Source: Eremophila alpestris peregrina
Lineage: Eukaryota > Chordata > Aves > Passeriformes > Alaudidae
Direction: 5' to 3'
DNA length: 64,000 nt
Assembly (NCBI GenBank): GCA_009792885.1
Contig: WMCF01000065.1
Coordinates: forward strand, 3,415,516-3,479,515
Position numbers and translations under genes: made by a program. This document shows, piece by piece, positions 24,701 to 36,125 of the stretch. Every line of letters starts with the position of its first letter. The stretch's first letter is position 1. Below the pieces are notes generated by a model. The model searched no databases. It was given only the letters and a program-made list of their open reading frames with translations, and was not told where the DNA came from.

Positions 24701-26129
24701 AATTACTTGACTTGCCTGGCAATTCTGGATTACAATGAGCAGTGCATAAGGTCATTTAGCAGACTTACTCACAGCACATGTTTTAGTCTAAACTAAATTT
24801 CATGGCAACCAGCTAGATTGTTTTTACCTCCTCTGAACAAAATGCTGAAATCTGAGGGTTTGAAAGAATGACACAAACCAAGCAATTGAGAGTGTTAAAA
24901 GAGTGTTAAAAAGGTAATAGAGTGGTTGTACATAGGGACAGATCTCAAGAACAGGGAAATTCTGTGTGTTCTACTTCTGACCAAGCACATACAAGGGAAA
25001 CCCATTATGTCCTTTAACAGCTGAAAAAGTGGCTTTACAGCTTTCTTAATGCACCTGATTGCATCTAGGAAAGGAAAACTAAAGGTTCCTGCGGACTAGT
25101 TCAATCTTAATTGTGTTAATGGCAGTATCAGACCTAAGAGAAGACAAATAGAGCCTTGAAAAGACAGGAGGGAGCCACAGGCCCCACTCAGAGGAATACA
25201 GACTGCTATTTTAGCAGAGCTCCAGGCTCTATCCTTAATTTTATGATGGATATTTATGAAGTTCTCCTGTCAAAACTGCTGAGTCCACAAAAAAGCATGA
25301 AAGCTGTCACCTCTTGCAGGTAAATGCAGTGCATGGAGAGTGGTTTGAGAGAAGAGAAGCAGGTACTGGGGAGGGCAGGAAGGCTTAGGGAATGTGGCAG
25401 GAGCTGCCAGAACACAGCCCCACCATGGACTGTTCCCATAAGTGATCATTACTGAGAGGGAACATGAACATCTTTCCCATCTGAGCAGCCACAGGCTGAG
25501 CTTGCTGAGCTCTCAGCGTGGCCAGGGAACCTCAGCCAAGGAAACTCTACCTAGAGATCATAGGAAATTCAAGAAAAACAAACATTTCCCTCACTGCAGA
25601 CCTAAGTAACCTCCCAGCAGGGCAGTGGAACCCTCTGGATCTCCCCCACCCAGGCACACACATCCTGAGCCCATCCTTCCTGCCTCCCAGCTGGGCTTCT
25701 CCAGTGGGAGTAGGCAAACTGGAACAGCTCTTGCAGAAACCTCACCAGGGCTGCCAGATTTTGCACTCAGAGCAGCTCTTCCCCTTCCCTAAGCAAGCTC
25801 TCCTCCTCCTCCTCACCAGCCAGAACAAGGAAGCACAGAGTAACCAGCTCTCTGATGGAATTTATCAGTGAATGAAGTGGTTCCCACCAGGGGATTCGAT
25901 GGATGGAGGGATCACTCTCCTCCCTGATGTACAATTCCTGAGTCTCTGAGGTGGGGTGACTCCCACCCTCCACCTCCAGGTTTATTATTATGGCACTGTG
26001 TGGTGAGGAATAGCCCAGTCTGGGTCAGCTGTCCTGGCTGTGTCACCTCCACCACCTCTGCCACCCCTACCTAGTGACTGTGGGGACAGAAGGGAGAACA
26101 AGAGGAAGGGTGGGTGCCATGGAGGCACT
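21700..26129. other. Intergenic within ASTN2 intron; nothing coding seen
   Basis: Mostly AT-rich intron DNA with T runs near 22,461 and 23,035 and A-rich sequence near 23,097. The part 24,590-24,900 has the AT-rich, repeat-free look of conserved noncoding DNA, but conservation cannot be tested here. No exon is recognised. Confidence 0.5.
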
Positions 26130-26638
26130 GCTCAGAGCCACTGCAGCTGTGAAAGTCCAGGATGGAACATTCCTGCTTGCTCCTGCTGCTCTGTGTTGGT
26201 TTCATTTTTGCCACCCAATGGAACTAACTACCCAAAACAACCACAATAACCAACTCCACCGAGGAGAACACCTTGCACAAGGAGCTGCTGACTTCCCTGC
26301 TGATCCTGGTGCTGGTGGTGATCATTTTCCTGGTGCTGGTGGGGTATTTTTTCAGCTTCAGGAGACAGAGGAAAGCTGTGGTGAACTCCAGCAACAGAAA
26401 GATGCCAAATGGGATCTTGGAAGAACAAGAACAGCAACAGGTCATGCTGCTCAGCAGGTCTGCTTGGGCCCCAAGGAGTATTTCCCTATCCCAGTGGAAA
26501 ACCTGGAGGAGGAAATCTGGATATCCTTGGCAGATGAGGGGAAGCTCTTCAGGGAGGAGTTTAATTCATTAACATCTTGATACGTGCAGGGAACATTTGA
26601 AGTGGCAAGAACAAGAAGAAAGAAGCCACACCACAACA
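26130..26638 (+). pseudogene. PTPRE: PTPRE processed partial pseudogene fused to LTR tail
   Basis: This is a broken copy of the mRNA for receptor tyrosine phosphatase epsilon. The ATG at 26,162 opens a signal peptide (MEHSCLLLLLCVGFIFATQ). A short Thr/Asn-rich ectodomain follows, then a membrane segment (LLTSLLILVLVVIIFLVLVG), then the juxtamembrane FRRQRKAVV and KMPNGILEEQEQQ, characteristic of PTPRE rather than PTPRA. Next come YFPIPVENLEEEIW, LFREEFNSL and QGTFE, just before catalytic domain D1. Defects: in-frame TAA at 26,225, a 1-base deletion near 26,462-26,467, and TGA at 26,578. No phosphatase domain is present. In the parent gene these parts lie on several exons, so the copy came from spliced RNA. 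From 26,603 to 26,638 the sequence matches the end of the LTR-like block at 48,126-48,161. A possible 6-bp target duplication, GCTCAG, occurs at 26,130 and 26,639. Confidence 0.85.
26603..26638 (+). mobile_element. LTR 3'-terminal tail joined to PTPRE copy
   Basis: 36 bases beginning TGGCAAGAACAAGAA and ending CCACAACA are 33/36 identical to 48,126-48,161. The first six bases, TGGCAA, also fit the expected PTPRE coding sequence, giving a microhomology junction. Confidence 0.65.
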
Positions 26639-26644
26639 GCTCAG

Positions 26645-29600
26645 CAGCAGCCAGCACTCCGTTATCCACACTGGCTTCTCCACAAATCCACAGCACCACT
26701 GGGACAAAGCCAGTTCCCTCCATCCCACCAGGCCCAGCACATTCTTGCACACAGCAGGAGCTGGCTGGGGACACCACGTTTGTCCCAGCTGCCAAATGAA
26801 GGTCCTCACACAACTGCTACCAACTTAATGAGGCACCACCAGCGTTAAATGCTGCCTCCTCTGGGGAAGAAAACCGATGTGGGCTCCTGTGGCACAGATC
26901 AATGGCTGGGTCCATCTCAAGGTCCCTGCTTGGAGGCCACTCCATGTGTTAAAGAATTGCTTGGCTGCACAGAGCCAGAGCAAGCAGCCCAAGAAATGGG
27001 CTTTTAATCACTCTGCATGAAGTAGTATTGGAGTTTGCTGTGGTGTGCTCATGGACTGAGGCTGTTCCTGGGAGGAAGCCCGGGGGATGCTCCCATGGCT
27101 GCCCTGAAGGAGTGCAGTGCTCTGTGTGCCACAGCCATGCCACCGTGCCTGCCTGGCTCTCTCTTGCTGGATTCACTCCTGCAAATCCTTAGGAACAAGG
27201 GCAGGGCTGCTCTGTCCCCTCACCTATCCTCACCTACTCCTCATCCACCTGCAGGAGGAAGGGAGCACTTGTCACTGCTCCAGGCAGAGCAGGCTGCCCC
27301 TCTGTGCTGTGCCTGGCCAGAGGCAGATCCCTGTCCCTGCCCTTGGCACAGGGGAGAGCTCTGAGCTCTGCAGATGCTGCCCACGTCACAGGCTGTGTGC
27401 TGGCATTGGGGTAGCTCCAGCCCCGGCACAGAGCCAGTGCCTGCCCTGGCACCAGCGGCCTGAGCTTCTCCTCAAAACCATGTTTTCAATTAGGGCTCGA
27501 CGTGCAGATTGTGCCTTTATTGTTGGAGGCCTCCTCCTGAGGCCTGGCGACTGATTTATGAAGTTGATTAAAATATTAAAATAATTGTGTGCGGTGCTGC
27601 AAAGACCCCGTAATGTGCATTTTTCTCAGAGCTGGTGCTGTTCCAATTAGCTTGAGACTCTCCTCTCTCGCTCCTCTTGTGAGCTGTTTTGTCCACTAAC
27701 AAATTACAGTTATTCTGGCCCTACTTTTATATTTATTAGAGCTGATGCATATGTGTGCTCACTGAGCAGTTCAGAACGGGCTGGTGAGCAGTGGGGAGCC
27801 CGGCAGGCCAGAGCTGTTCTGAGTGGAGAAGGCATCCAGAACTGTCTAGCTGGAGCTATTTATTCTGATCTGCCTTATGTTGCTGGCAAAATGAGGGTAA
27901 ATCAGTAGAGAAGTTGGGAATAAAAATCCATCTACCATGAACTGCAAGCTCTTCCTCTTGGCTAACTGGGATTTCCCTGGGACAGAGCCCTGGGTTTGCC
28001 ATGACACTTTGTCCACAAGCTGATCTCCCCAAGAGCTCTGAGCATCCTTAATGTCCTTCCAAGAGCATTTTCTGGCCACCAAAGAGCTGAATACAACACT
28101 GGTCACCTCTGCATTGCCCACAGCCCCAAAACTCACCCTCACTGACCCCACCAGCTACAAAAGCCACAGATGGAGCCATGCACAAAATAAGGTTGGGGCC
28201 AGCACCCGGTGCCCCAAAGCTGCACAGTCAGGAGTGAGAGGATTGTGTTCCAGGCATTACATGCAACCCCTCAGAGGATCCCTGGAGTGCCATGAGTGCT
28301 TTGGTGCTTCACTGGCAGTGGGAAAGGATGCTCTGGATGCCCCACAAATGCCAGGGCAGCCAGGAACAGATCCAGGAGTGGGGGCAGGACCTGGGTGGGG
28401 AGCGAGGGATCCACCTCAGCCAGCTGCATACCATGGACTAAAAAGGAAATTATTCTGGCACTGAGGCACTGCTTTGCCTTCAGGCCCTGTGCCACCACAG
28501 GGGTTTGTGGCTGAGCCCTAAGCCACCACTGCCCCAGAATGTGGGAGGTGGGAGTGAAGGAATGGGAGATATTTCACCACCAGACCATGTCCCCTCTGGC
28601 CCCAGCATCATGGAACAGCAGCAATGCTGTGCCAGGCCTGGACTGCAGCAGCTGCCTCTCATTCCCACCTCTCATTCTCCTGAGAAACCCTTGTCTGGGT
28701 TTGGTTTGGTCCCAGGTGATGGCACTGGGACCATGAGGCACTCAGGGTCAGCTCCCCACCAACACAATTGCCCCTGGATTGCAGAGAGAGCCCCTGAGTA
28801 ATTAATAACATCACGAGTGCATAAACAACCCACCTCCACGTGCCTTCTCCTGCTGAACAGGGGCATTGCTATGGCAAACTTCATTTATCACTATTTAAAA
28901 CCCAAACAAACGAGCACAGGGTGTTATAAATATGCTTACAAGGCGAGCTACACTGGGAAAATGAGGAAGAAAATGAGCCAAGAGCAAGGGAGGCGGCGTG
29001 TGGGAGAACACTGCTCTCTGCCAGGTTCCAGGGACTGAGGCTGCTCTTGGCTGTGCCACCAGAGCAGGATGCAAGTGCCCTGATGACCTCTGCCACCATC
29101 AGCCCTCAGGTTGGCTCTGTGATACACCACAGATGTTTTTTTGAGTAGAAAAAAATATCAGATCCAGGGCATATCCAAGTCCCTGGAGGAGAGAGATGAA
29201 TTGGCAAATGGAAGGCTACAGCGATAAGGCAGTTTTTATAAACATAACCTAATTGTATTACTTCAAAGTCCTGAAGTTTATTGCCCTGTTTAATGATGTG
29301 TCTCGTTATTTATGGTGTAGCACAATGAGTCTGCTATTGATTTAATGCACTTCCTTAAAGACTGTCATTGTCACAAGCAATAAAACAAAGCCATTCTGAG
29401 GCAGCTCATTTATGTCACATCTCCATCAGCTGACCCCGGGCACGCCAGGGCCACCATGGGGAAAGGGGTCACCCTGGGCAAGGATGGAGCCAGAGTGTGC
29501 AAGCTGAAGGGCAGGAGCAGGCAGGGTGGCTCAGGGATGCTGCCAATGGCACATGTCCCCTGACCCTGGGCACTCAGTTTGGGACAAGCCTCCTGCCTGA

Positions 29601-29711
29601 GCCTGCCAACCAGCGTGGTGATGGGTATGCATGGGAAAGGGGGTGAGGGATGGAAACCAGCACGTGACACCGGATGTGTGTGCCCCTGCCCATTCCTGTC
29701 ACCCTTCTCAC
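26645..29711. other. ASTN2 intron, no gene recognised
   Basis: No coding exon is seen. The stretch 27,480-27,780 is repeat-free and AT-rich with several TAAT/ATTA homeodomain-type cores, and could be a conserved enhancer. That is inference from base composition only. 28,880-29,400 looks similar. Confidence 0.4.
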
Positions 29712-29891
29712 CTTTCTGGTACTGGAGCCAGAGCTGCTGCTGGACCTTCTTGCTGGGGAAGTGGATGGTGCAGCTGAACTCGGAGCCGTACAGCGCCTCG
29801 GCGATGTAGTGAGAGCCAAACTGCTGGATGAAGGACAGCAGCTCCTCCCGGCTGCTGTCCTTGCTCAGGATCTTCAGGATGTTTGCAAAGC
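29712..29891 (-). CDS. ASTN2: Astrotactin-2 exon carrying the MACPF signature
   Basis: A 180-bp exon, phase 1 in and phase 1 out. The acceptor is ...CCCACAG at 29,892-29,893 and the donor is GTGAGAAG from 29,711. It starts with the split Gly codon before FANILKILSKDSSREELLSF. The motif QQFGSHYIAEALYGS fits the MACPF family signature [YWF]-G-[ST]-H-[FY]. This is the hallmark of the perforin/complement-like fold that astrotactins share. In astrotactins the fold serves adhesion and trafficking rather than a proven pore. The exon ends QLWLQYQK plus one base and joins in phase to the exon at 7,796. Skipping it would keep the frame but delete the signature. Confidence 0.96.
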
Positions 29892-30132
29892 CTGTGGGAG
29901 GGAGGCAGGGGGTGGGCAGGTCAGCCAGGCAGGGGAAGGAGCCCCAGAGTTCCCTGCTCAGCTCATACAAGGCCCCACGTGGGTGCAGTTCCTGCTCTTT
30001 TGCCTCCACCTGATCCTTTGGAATCCACAGCCTGTTACTACCCCAGGCTGTGGCTCTGACTTCCTTCTGTGATTCCTCTCCCTAAGAGGTTTCTCAGATA
30101 ATTTTACAGGGATGTGCATGTGAACATGTTTG

Positions 30133-30155
30133 CACACACACACACACACACACAC
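30133..30155 (+). repeat. (CA)n microsatellite
   Basis: About 11.5 uninterrupted CA units. Confidence 0.98.
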
Positions 30156-30338
30156 TCTGCCCTTGCCAGCTCGTCTGTTCTTCAGGCTGCTGGCACATCA
30201 TTAACGTCTCCCCAGAGGATGTGCCTGGCCTTTGCTTGGCTGCATCCACAACCAGAGACGTTCCTTGCCTAGTGCAAACACCCAGCACAACTGGTAACTA
30301 TTTTTAGGAAAGCTGGAGACAGCCCAGAGGGACATGCA

Positions 30339-30360
30339 GGGCTGGGCTGGGCTGGGCTGG
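30339..30360 (+). repeat. (GGGCT)n short tandem repeat
   Basis: Just over four perfect copies of GGGCT. Confidence 0.95.
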
Positions 30361-31303
30361 TGGCAGCTCCGTGGGTGTGCAAAGGTCAGGGCATCACCTG
30401 AGCAACATCCACACAGACAGCAGGGACCTCTGGCATGGGACAAGGACATGGACCATTGCTGCTCTGTGGAGGTGAAGTATCCTGGAGACACTGGTGACTT
30501 CAGCACCACTTGGAGCTGGCTGAAAGCACCGTTTTGGTTCAGTGGTGGAAGGGAAAACATACTGCAAGAAAATACGTCATAACTGTCACCAAAATGAGAT
30601 TATCTGGCTGGTTGGTTGGTTGGTTTATTGAAAGAGAAGGCTGTTTTAATAAAAAAGCCAGAAGAATTCATTTTGAGCTGAACCCACGTATTTTTTTTCA
30701 GCTCAGAGCAGGTTATTTCATTTTGGGGCTGTGCAGCCTGTTAGCACTAAATCTGTTTTTTTTTCTTTCTCTCTCCATTTAAAAACTCGTTGATTTTTAA
30801 ATAAAAAATGCTATTTTGAAATGAAAAGGCAAAACATTTCAGGTGGCAACAAAATGTTTCAGCATTTCTGAAACAAAATGTGTAGCTATAAAAACGTGGC
30901 AGTGAAATGTTTTGACATTTGCAGGATCCTCCCACCCACCCCTTCTTCATCTGTGGCTCCCTGCTTTATGTGACCTGCTTTTCCAAGTGCTTTGGTTCCT
31001 TTTGAAACCACCTTTTTTTAAGGGACTGGTTTTTGTACATACACATATACACAGCCACCCCAAAACAAATCCTTCCTGCTTCTTGTTTATTGGCTTCCTC
31101 CTGGCTTTGACCTCACCTCTTGCTGCACAAACCCCCTGTTCTCAGTTTCCCCCTGTAAAAAGAGGAGGTGAATCTCCCTGCCTGCCTCTGCAGCAGTGCT
31201 GGGAACAGAGCATGGAGGTGGGAAATGTCAGTGGGATGCTCGGGGCAGGAAACCACCACCCAGCCATGCAGACACACATCTCCCTGCCCCTGGAATCCCT
31301 CAC

Positions 31304-31408
31304 CTGCAGAGAGAGTGATGGAGCTGAGCTTCACCCTGTAGAGGTTGCTCCTGACCCTCCAGTGCTGCACCATGGGGTACCCACTGGCTTCATCGTATTT
31401 GATGTCCC
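31304..31408 (-). CDS. ASTN2: Astrotactin-2 exon, MACPF domain
   Basis: A 105-bp exon, phase 1 to phase 1. The acceptor is CTTTGCAG, with AG at 31,409-31,410, and the donor is GTGAGG from 31,303. The peptide is GDIKYDEASGYPMVQHWRV followed by RSNLYRVKLSSITLSA, within the N-terminal half of the MACPF domain. It joins LLTG at its 5' side and FANILK at its 3' side without loss of frame. Confidence 0.96.
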
Positions 31409-31761
31409 CTGCAAAGAAAAAGCAGGTGGGTGACACTGCTGACCATGCTCTGGGGAATGCTTAATGCTCCCCCATTGCTGCAGGGGTGAGAAATGGAGTG
31501 GTGGAAGGGCTGGAAACCTCAGTGGCGATGCCCTGGGGTCCCTGGAGCACTGGCAGGACCAGCACTGGGATGTCTGTGACTGCCAGGAGCTCACAGGGAT
31601 GGACTCACACATCCCTCAGGTTATTTCTGCCCCAGGCACAGAGGAAGGATGGCACAAAGGGGGTGATGATGCCCCTGAGGAACCACACTGGGATCCAGGG
31701 TGGGAGAAGAGGTTGTTCCTCCTGCTCTCCCCTGGCACCCTGAAGCAGGGGCAGCTCGTAC
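31409..31761 (-). other. ASTN2: Short ASTN2 intron (353 bp)
   Basis: An ordinary GT-AG intron between two MACPF exons, containing no repeat or gene. It is among the shortest introns of a gene otherwise known for very long ones. Confidence 0.9.
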
Positions 31762-31886
31762 CTGTGAGGAGCTGGAGATCAGGAAGGGGCTCTGAGAGGA
31801 CACCACGGCACTGCTCCTCCACGGGCAGGGGGATCACCAGGAGGCCATCAGCCAGCTGGGGGAAGTCCTTGATGAAGTTATTCTCC
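31762..31886 (-). CDS. ASTN2: Astrotactin-2 exon, start of MACPF domain
   Basis: A 125-bp exon, phase 2 in and phase 1 out. The acceptor is CTCTCTGCAG, with AG at 31,887-31,888. The donor is GTACGAG from 31,761, weaker than the others because position +4 is C. The peptide is ENNFIKDFPQLADGLLVIPL then PVEEQCRGVLSEPLPDLQLL. Its first base completes the Arg codon begun by the exon at 48,404. Confidence 0.96.
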
Positions 31887-34800
31887 CTGCAGAGAGAAAA
31901 AGACAACTGCAAAGCAACGATGCAGGGTACGGCCAGGCAGCAGGGCTGAGCCCTGGTGGCAATGGGACATGGCTCAGGAGGGCAGGGGACACCTCCTCCA
32001 GCAGGAGCCCTGCCAGGGGATGGGGTGTGCAGCCTCCCCACCAGCCAGCCCTGGCTGTGCAGCCCCCTGAGGTGATGCCTAATGAGGTCCCCAGGGGAGC
32101 TCACTCCCCTTTAGTGCTCCAGAAATATGGAACTGCTCTCAGCCTGGGGACCCGGCCACTGCCTTTGGCCCAGATTTTCAAAGTGAGCCCCTGGAGAGGG
32201 GCCAAGGACAGAGGAATGGCTGCTACACCCCAAAACTGCTCCTTTTCCACACCTGCAGCATCTTCATGTGGACAGTGACCAAGCTCTGCCCAGGCAGCAT
32301 CATCACCCCCAGTTTTCACCCCACCCCAGTGACTTGCTCTCCAAAAGGCAGAAAAAGTTCATTTTACAGACACAAACCCCCACTCTGGTGTACACCTCTC
32401 AGTGCAATTTCACCACACATGCAGGATCTTTTCTAACCTTGGCAGGTATAACATTGTATAATAGGCCCCTAATGAGTTGTTTCTAGAACAGCAGTAGCAG
32501 GGAAATGATTTGAAGTGGTGAGCAGACAGGTCTCTGGGAGACAAACCTCCCCCGGTAAGAGAAAATGCCTCGTGCCTGCGCCGAGCAAACAGGAGGGGGC
32601 ATTTTAAATATTGATCTTAGAGCCAAAATATGGGCCAGGAGGCTTTGCATCCTCCAGGTGGGGAGACAAAAGGGCAGCAGAGCAGAGGAAAGGGAGGTTC
32701 CTGCAAAATCAGGTCAGCCCCAGGAGCTTGGGGGAGGTTCAGACTGGCACTGTCTGCCCCAGCTGCATTTTTTTGTAATATATTTTCCTTTAAACAGCTG
32801 CTGATTTCACTCACCTTCCCCTGCTTGTACCCCCTATAGCCTGTCCCTGGGGGGATGATCCACCATCCTGTGGTCACCTCACTCCTGGGAACACCCTGGC
32901 CACCTCCATGGGTCCCAGCACAGAGAGATGCTGATTTCAGGGGACACTCCCCTGGGATCCTCCCGTTGTTCTGGGGCAAAGATGTGGCCACTGCAACCTG
33001 CACCAGAGGTGAGCAGGAAGCCACAGCCCCAAGGCAGGAGAGGAGCATCTGAAGGTAGGGACACATGAGTGGGGCACAGGAAGTGTCCAAGGCCAGACTG
33101 GATGGTCTTTAAGCAATACAGGGGCTCTGTGCAAGGGGCAGGGACAGGGATGAGGGGAGGGATGTGACAGCATCCCCGTGCATGTGTTGCCACACGTGGC
33201 TCCAGCTGGGGCAGGGCTGAGCCAGCACAGCACCTCTGCACGGGTGTAGGGCCAGGAGTGGGGTTCACAGGGTTATCCCAGTGGGGTCAGGCAGGACACA
33301 CACATCCCTGCCAGCCCCACAACATCCTCCTGCATCTCTTGTTCTGCCCCTGGCATCTCCCCAGTGGAGCAGCAGCTCAGCACTCACTGGAGCAGTGAGC
33401 ACACAGCTCTCTCCAGTGTGATGCACACGGAATTCACTCCCTGGCACAGCGCTCTCCTGCTGGGGATCTGAGCATCTCCCGAGGCATTTTGCAGACACTG
33501 AGTCATTACACGAGGAAATGCAGCTTCTCCCAGCAGCATCCAACCCAGAGCACGTGCCTGCCTTGGAGGGAACTGATTCCATATAAACGAGCCTGATGCT
33601 GGGAAAGGTCAAATGGCCAAAGGCTTTAGCGAGTTCTGATACTGGCAGGGTGGGCTGAGGAGGAAGGCAGCTGCCTGGATTAAACTGAGTTCAACATCCT
33701 GCCTTTGATGGGCACTTGGTGTATCCTTGGCTGAGTCCTACAATGCACCCATTGCCTGGGGTGACACAGACAGCTGCCAGCAGCTGCCACATCTCAGGGT
33801 GCTGGTGGGGTGACAGCAATGAGCAGCTGCTCAGGTACCAGGAGCAGGGCTCAGGCAGCAAGAGCCTGCTGTGCCACTGTTCTCCTGTCCTCCTGGAACC
33901 AGATGCACAAACCAGCCCTGTGTTCAGGGACTGTGACCTTTGATAGCACAGCCAAGGTCGTGCAGCAGAGCTGTGGTGCAGCGCTGGCAGCAGCTCACAC
34001 AGCCCAGGGGAGCCTCCAGAAAGGACCAGAATCCCAGGGCAAAATGGGCTTTGGGGGGTAGGAGAGCCCCATGAAGCCCCTGGGGAGGAGCTGAAGGGCT
34101 GTGGCCTTCCAGGATTGGGCCATGGCTGCTGGATTCTGCTCCATGGCAGGATTCTGCTGGCCCTGGGGCACCACGTCTCCTTGCTGAGATGCTCAAAGCC
34201 AGAGCCAAGCTGGCAGTGGGATTTTGGCCTGCAGCAGGGAAAGATCAGCTGGTAGCTGATGTGCATTTCATTTTCCTATTAGCCACACCGCTGGGTGAAG
34301 GAGCAGCTTCTCCTTAGCTCAGTCAGCTGTGGCTTCCTCCCCTGGCACTCTGCTCCCACAGGACATGGCCTTGAGGATGGACTCTGCAAACCAACCCTTC
34401 CCTGCAGCTGTGGAACTCCCACTGCACATTCCAAGCATGAGCTGACATGGGGCTTCCTGCCTGCACCCAACACTGCCAGCAGTGCACACCCTGCATCACT
34501 GCACCTGGGCAAGTACATTCATGAAGGGGTATATATAGAAATATTATATAGAAAATGACCCCACAAGTGATTAGCTGATGCCCTGAAGCGTGAGATTTAA
34601 TTACCCTTATCTGAGCCAGCACAGCTACAAATGTTAATCACATTATCATCCAGCAAGCTTATGTTCAGCAAAGTGACTATTCCAGGGCCACCCTTTCTGC
34701 TATGCAAGCCTGAGAGGACGCCTGCTCTGGCAAAGAATTAGTTATTAATCTTACTCCTTTCTGTCCCACAATAGCTTGGGGAGAACACGATGGAGTTGAG

Positions 34801-35914
34801 GTTATTTAGTGCCAGCTTTTCACCCAAATTTCCCTTGGAGAAGCTGCCTGCTGGGGTGGCTGCAAGATCAGCAGAGCCCAGCCTGACATGGGGACATTGA
34901 GAAATAGCTTCCTTTTAGCTTGTCATCACCAAATAAAAATGATCTGGAGTCACTGGGAAACAGAAAAAGAGGGTGTCCTGTTGCCACAGCCACTTAGGAG
35001 AAGGTAAGCACACTGTAAATCTCCCCCAGCATGTCTCCATGACCTCAGGCACAGGTGAATTATAAAGGTTTAATGCAAACCCTGTGAAGCAGCAGTTACT
35101 TACTCCAAATTTACTGAGCATTCATTTCAGCGAGGCCCCACTCCTGCAGAACAAGGCAGTTATAAAAGAGGAGAGACCAGTTGGGTTTTGCCAGGTTCTG
35201 GAGCCCCTTCAGTTCCCCAACTCTCAGCCTTAACCACTGTTTGCAATGAAGTGTGGCTGGACCAGGCTGCAGGGGAAAAGGAGAGCACCAAGAGCATCCC
35301 TGCAGCAGCCCCTGGTGCTGTGGGCAGGACCTGTCCCTGTGCTGCTCATCCATGTCCCACTTCAGTGCCAGCAATAAACAGCCGGACAATATCCAATAGC
35401 TGCCTCACCCCCTGGCTCAGGGAGAATTAGCATTTAAATTGAGGTGTTTCAGGAGGTAAATCACACCAGGGCTGGGGCACAGAAGCCTGTGCTGCATGGC
35501 TCAGCACCATCCCCTCCACACCTGCCCAGACTGAGCCCCAAAACCCTGGGGCTGGGAGCTCCTGTACCATTCCCATCAGCATTGTGCTCTGCCAGCACTG
35601 AACCTGAGCTTCCCACAGAGCATCTCCAAATATCCCCCAAAACACTGCAGCCCTCCTCGGGGCCACACAGGCTCAGCAACCCCCCTGAGCACTGGAGGAA
35701 ACCCAGCCAGTGGTGCCCTCCACTGTGGCACTGACAGTGAACATGAGCTGCATGATTCATCATCGTGGAGAAAAAGTGCATCCTCTCCTGAAATCATTTC
35801 TAAAGGAAACACCAAGGAATTCACTCTGAGAGGAGAGATGGAGAAGCTGTGAACAACAATCAGAAACACCCATGGCTGGAGAAAAGCAAAAGGATCATAT
35901 GATCACAGATGTGT
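31887..35914 (-). other. ASTN2: ASTN2 intron (part), no gene recognised
   Basis: This is the first part of a 16.5-kb intron spanning 31,887-48,403. Open frames here are chance frames. A very small CR1-like scrap (CAAGGCCAGACTGGATGG) lies near 33,089. The segment 34,560-34,800 is AT-rich and repeat-free. Confidence 0.6.
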
Positions 35915-36125
35915 GATTCCAACAGGGTTGGGATGGACTTTAAAACTCATCCAGTTCTACCCCTGCCATGGGCAGGGACACCTTCCACTGTCCCAGGCTG
36001 CCCCAAGCCCTGTCCAGCCTGGCCTTGGGCACTTCCAGGGATCCAGGGGCAGCCACAGCTTCTCTGGGCACCCTGTGCCAGGGCCTCTCTACCCTCACAG
36101 TGGTTCAGCAGCCTTGTCCTTAGCT
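35915..36125 (-). mobile_element. CR1 LINE fragment
   Basis: A minus-orientation CR1. The plus strand reads 'aacagggttgggatggactt', then 'cctgccatgggcagggacac', then 'ccagcctggccttgggcac', then 'ccctgtgccagggcctct'. Confidence 0.88.

Larger units (their letters stand above)
7797..29711 (-). other. ASTN2: ASTN2 intron that hosts TRIM32
   Basis: This 21.9-kb intron lies between the exon with the MACPF signature (29,712-29,891) and the exon at 7,531-7,796. TRIM32 sits inside it on the opposite strand. The intron also holds CR1 copies, two CpG-rich blocks, a gap and a PTPRE retrocopy. The stretches 7,797-11,779 and 13,441-15,363 show nothing further that I can name. Confidence 0.9.
29892..31303 (-). 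other. ASTN2: ASTN2 intron with simple repeats
   Basis: A 1.4-kb intron. It holds a (CA)n run at 30,133-30,155 and a (GGGCT)n run at 30,339-30,360. Nothing else is recognised. Confidence 0.85.

Noticed and set aside
26074..26580. A 168-codon plus-strand frame as a functional membrane protein
   Set aside because: It changes frame relative to PTPRE and is only partly in the PTPRE frame. The parent reading frame has two stops and a frameshift.
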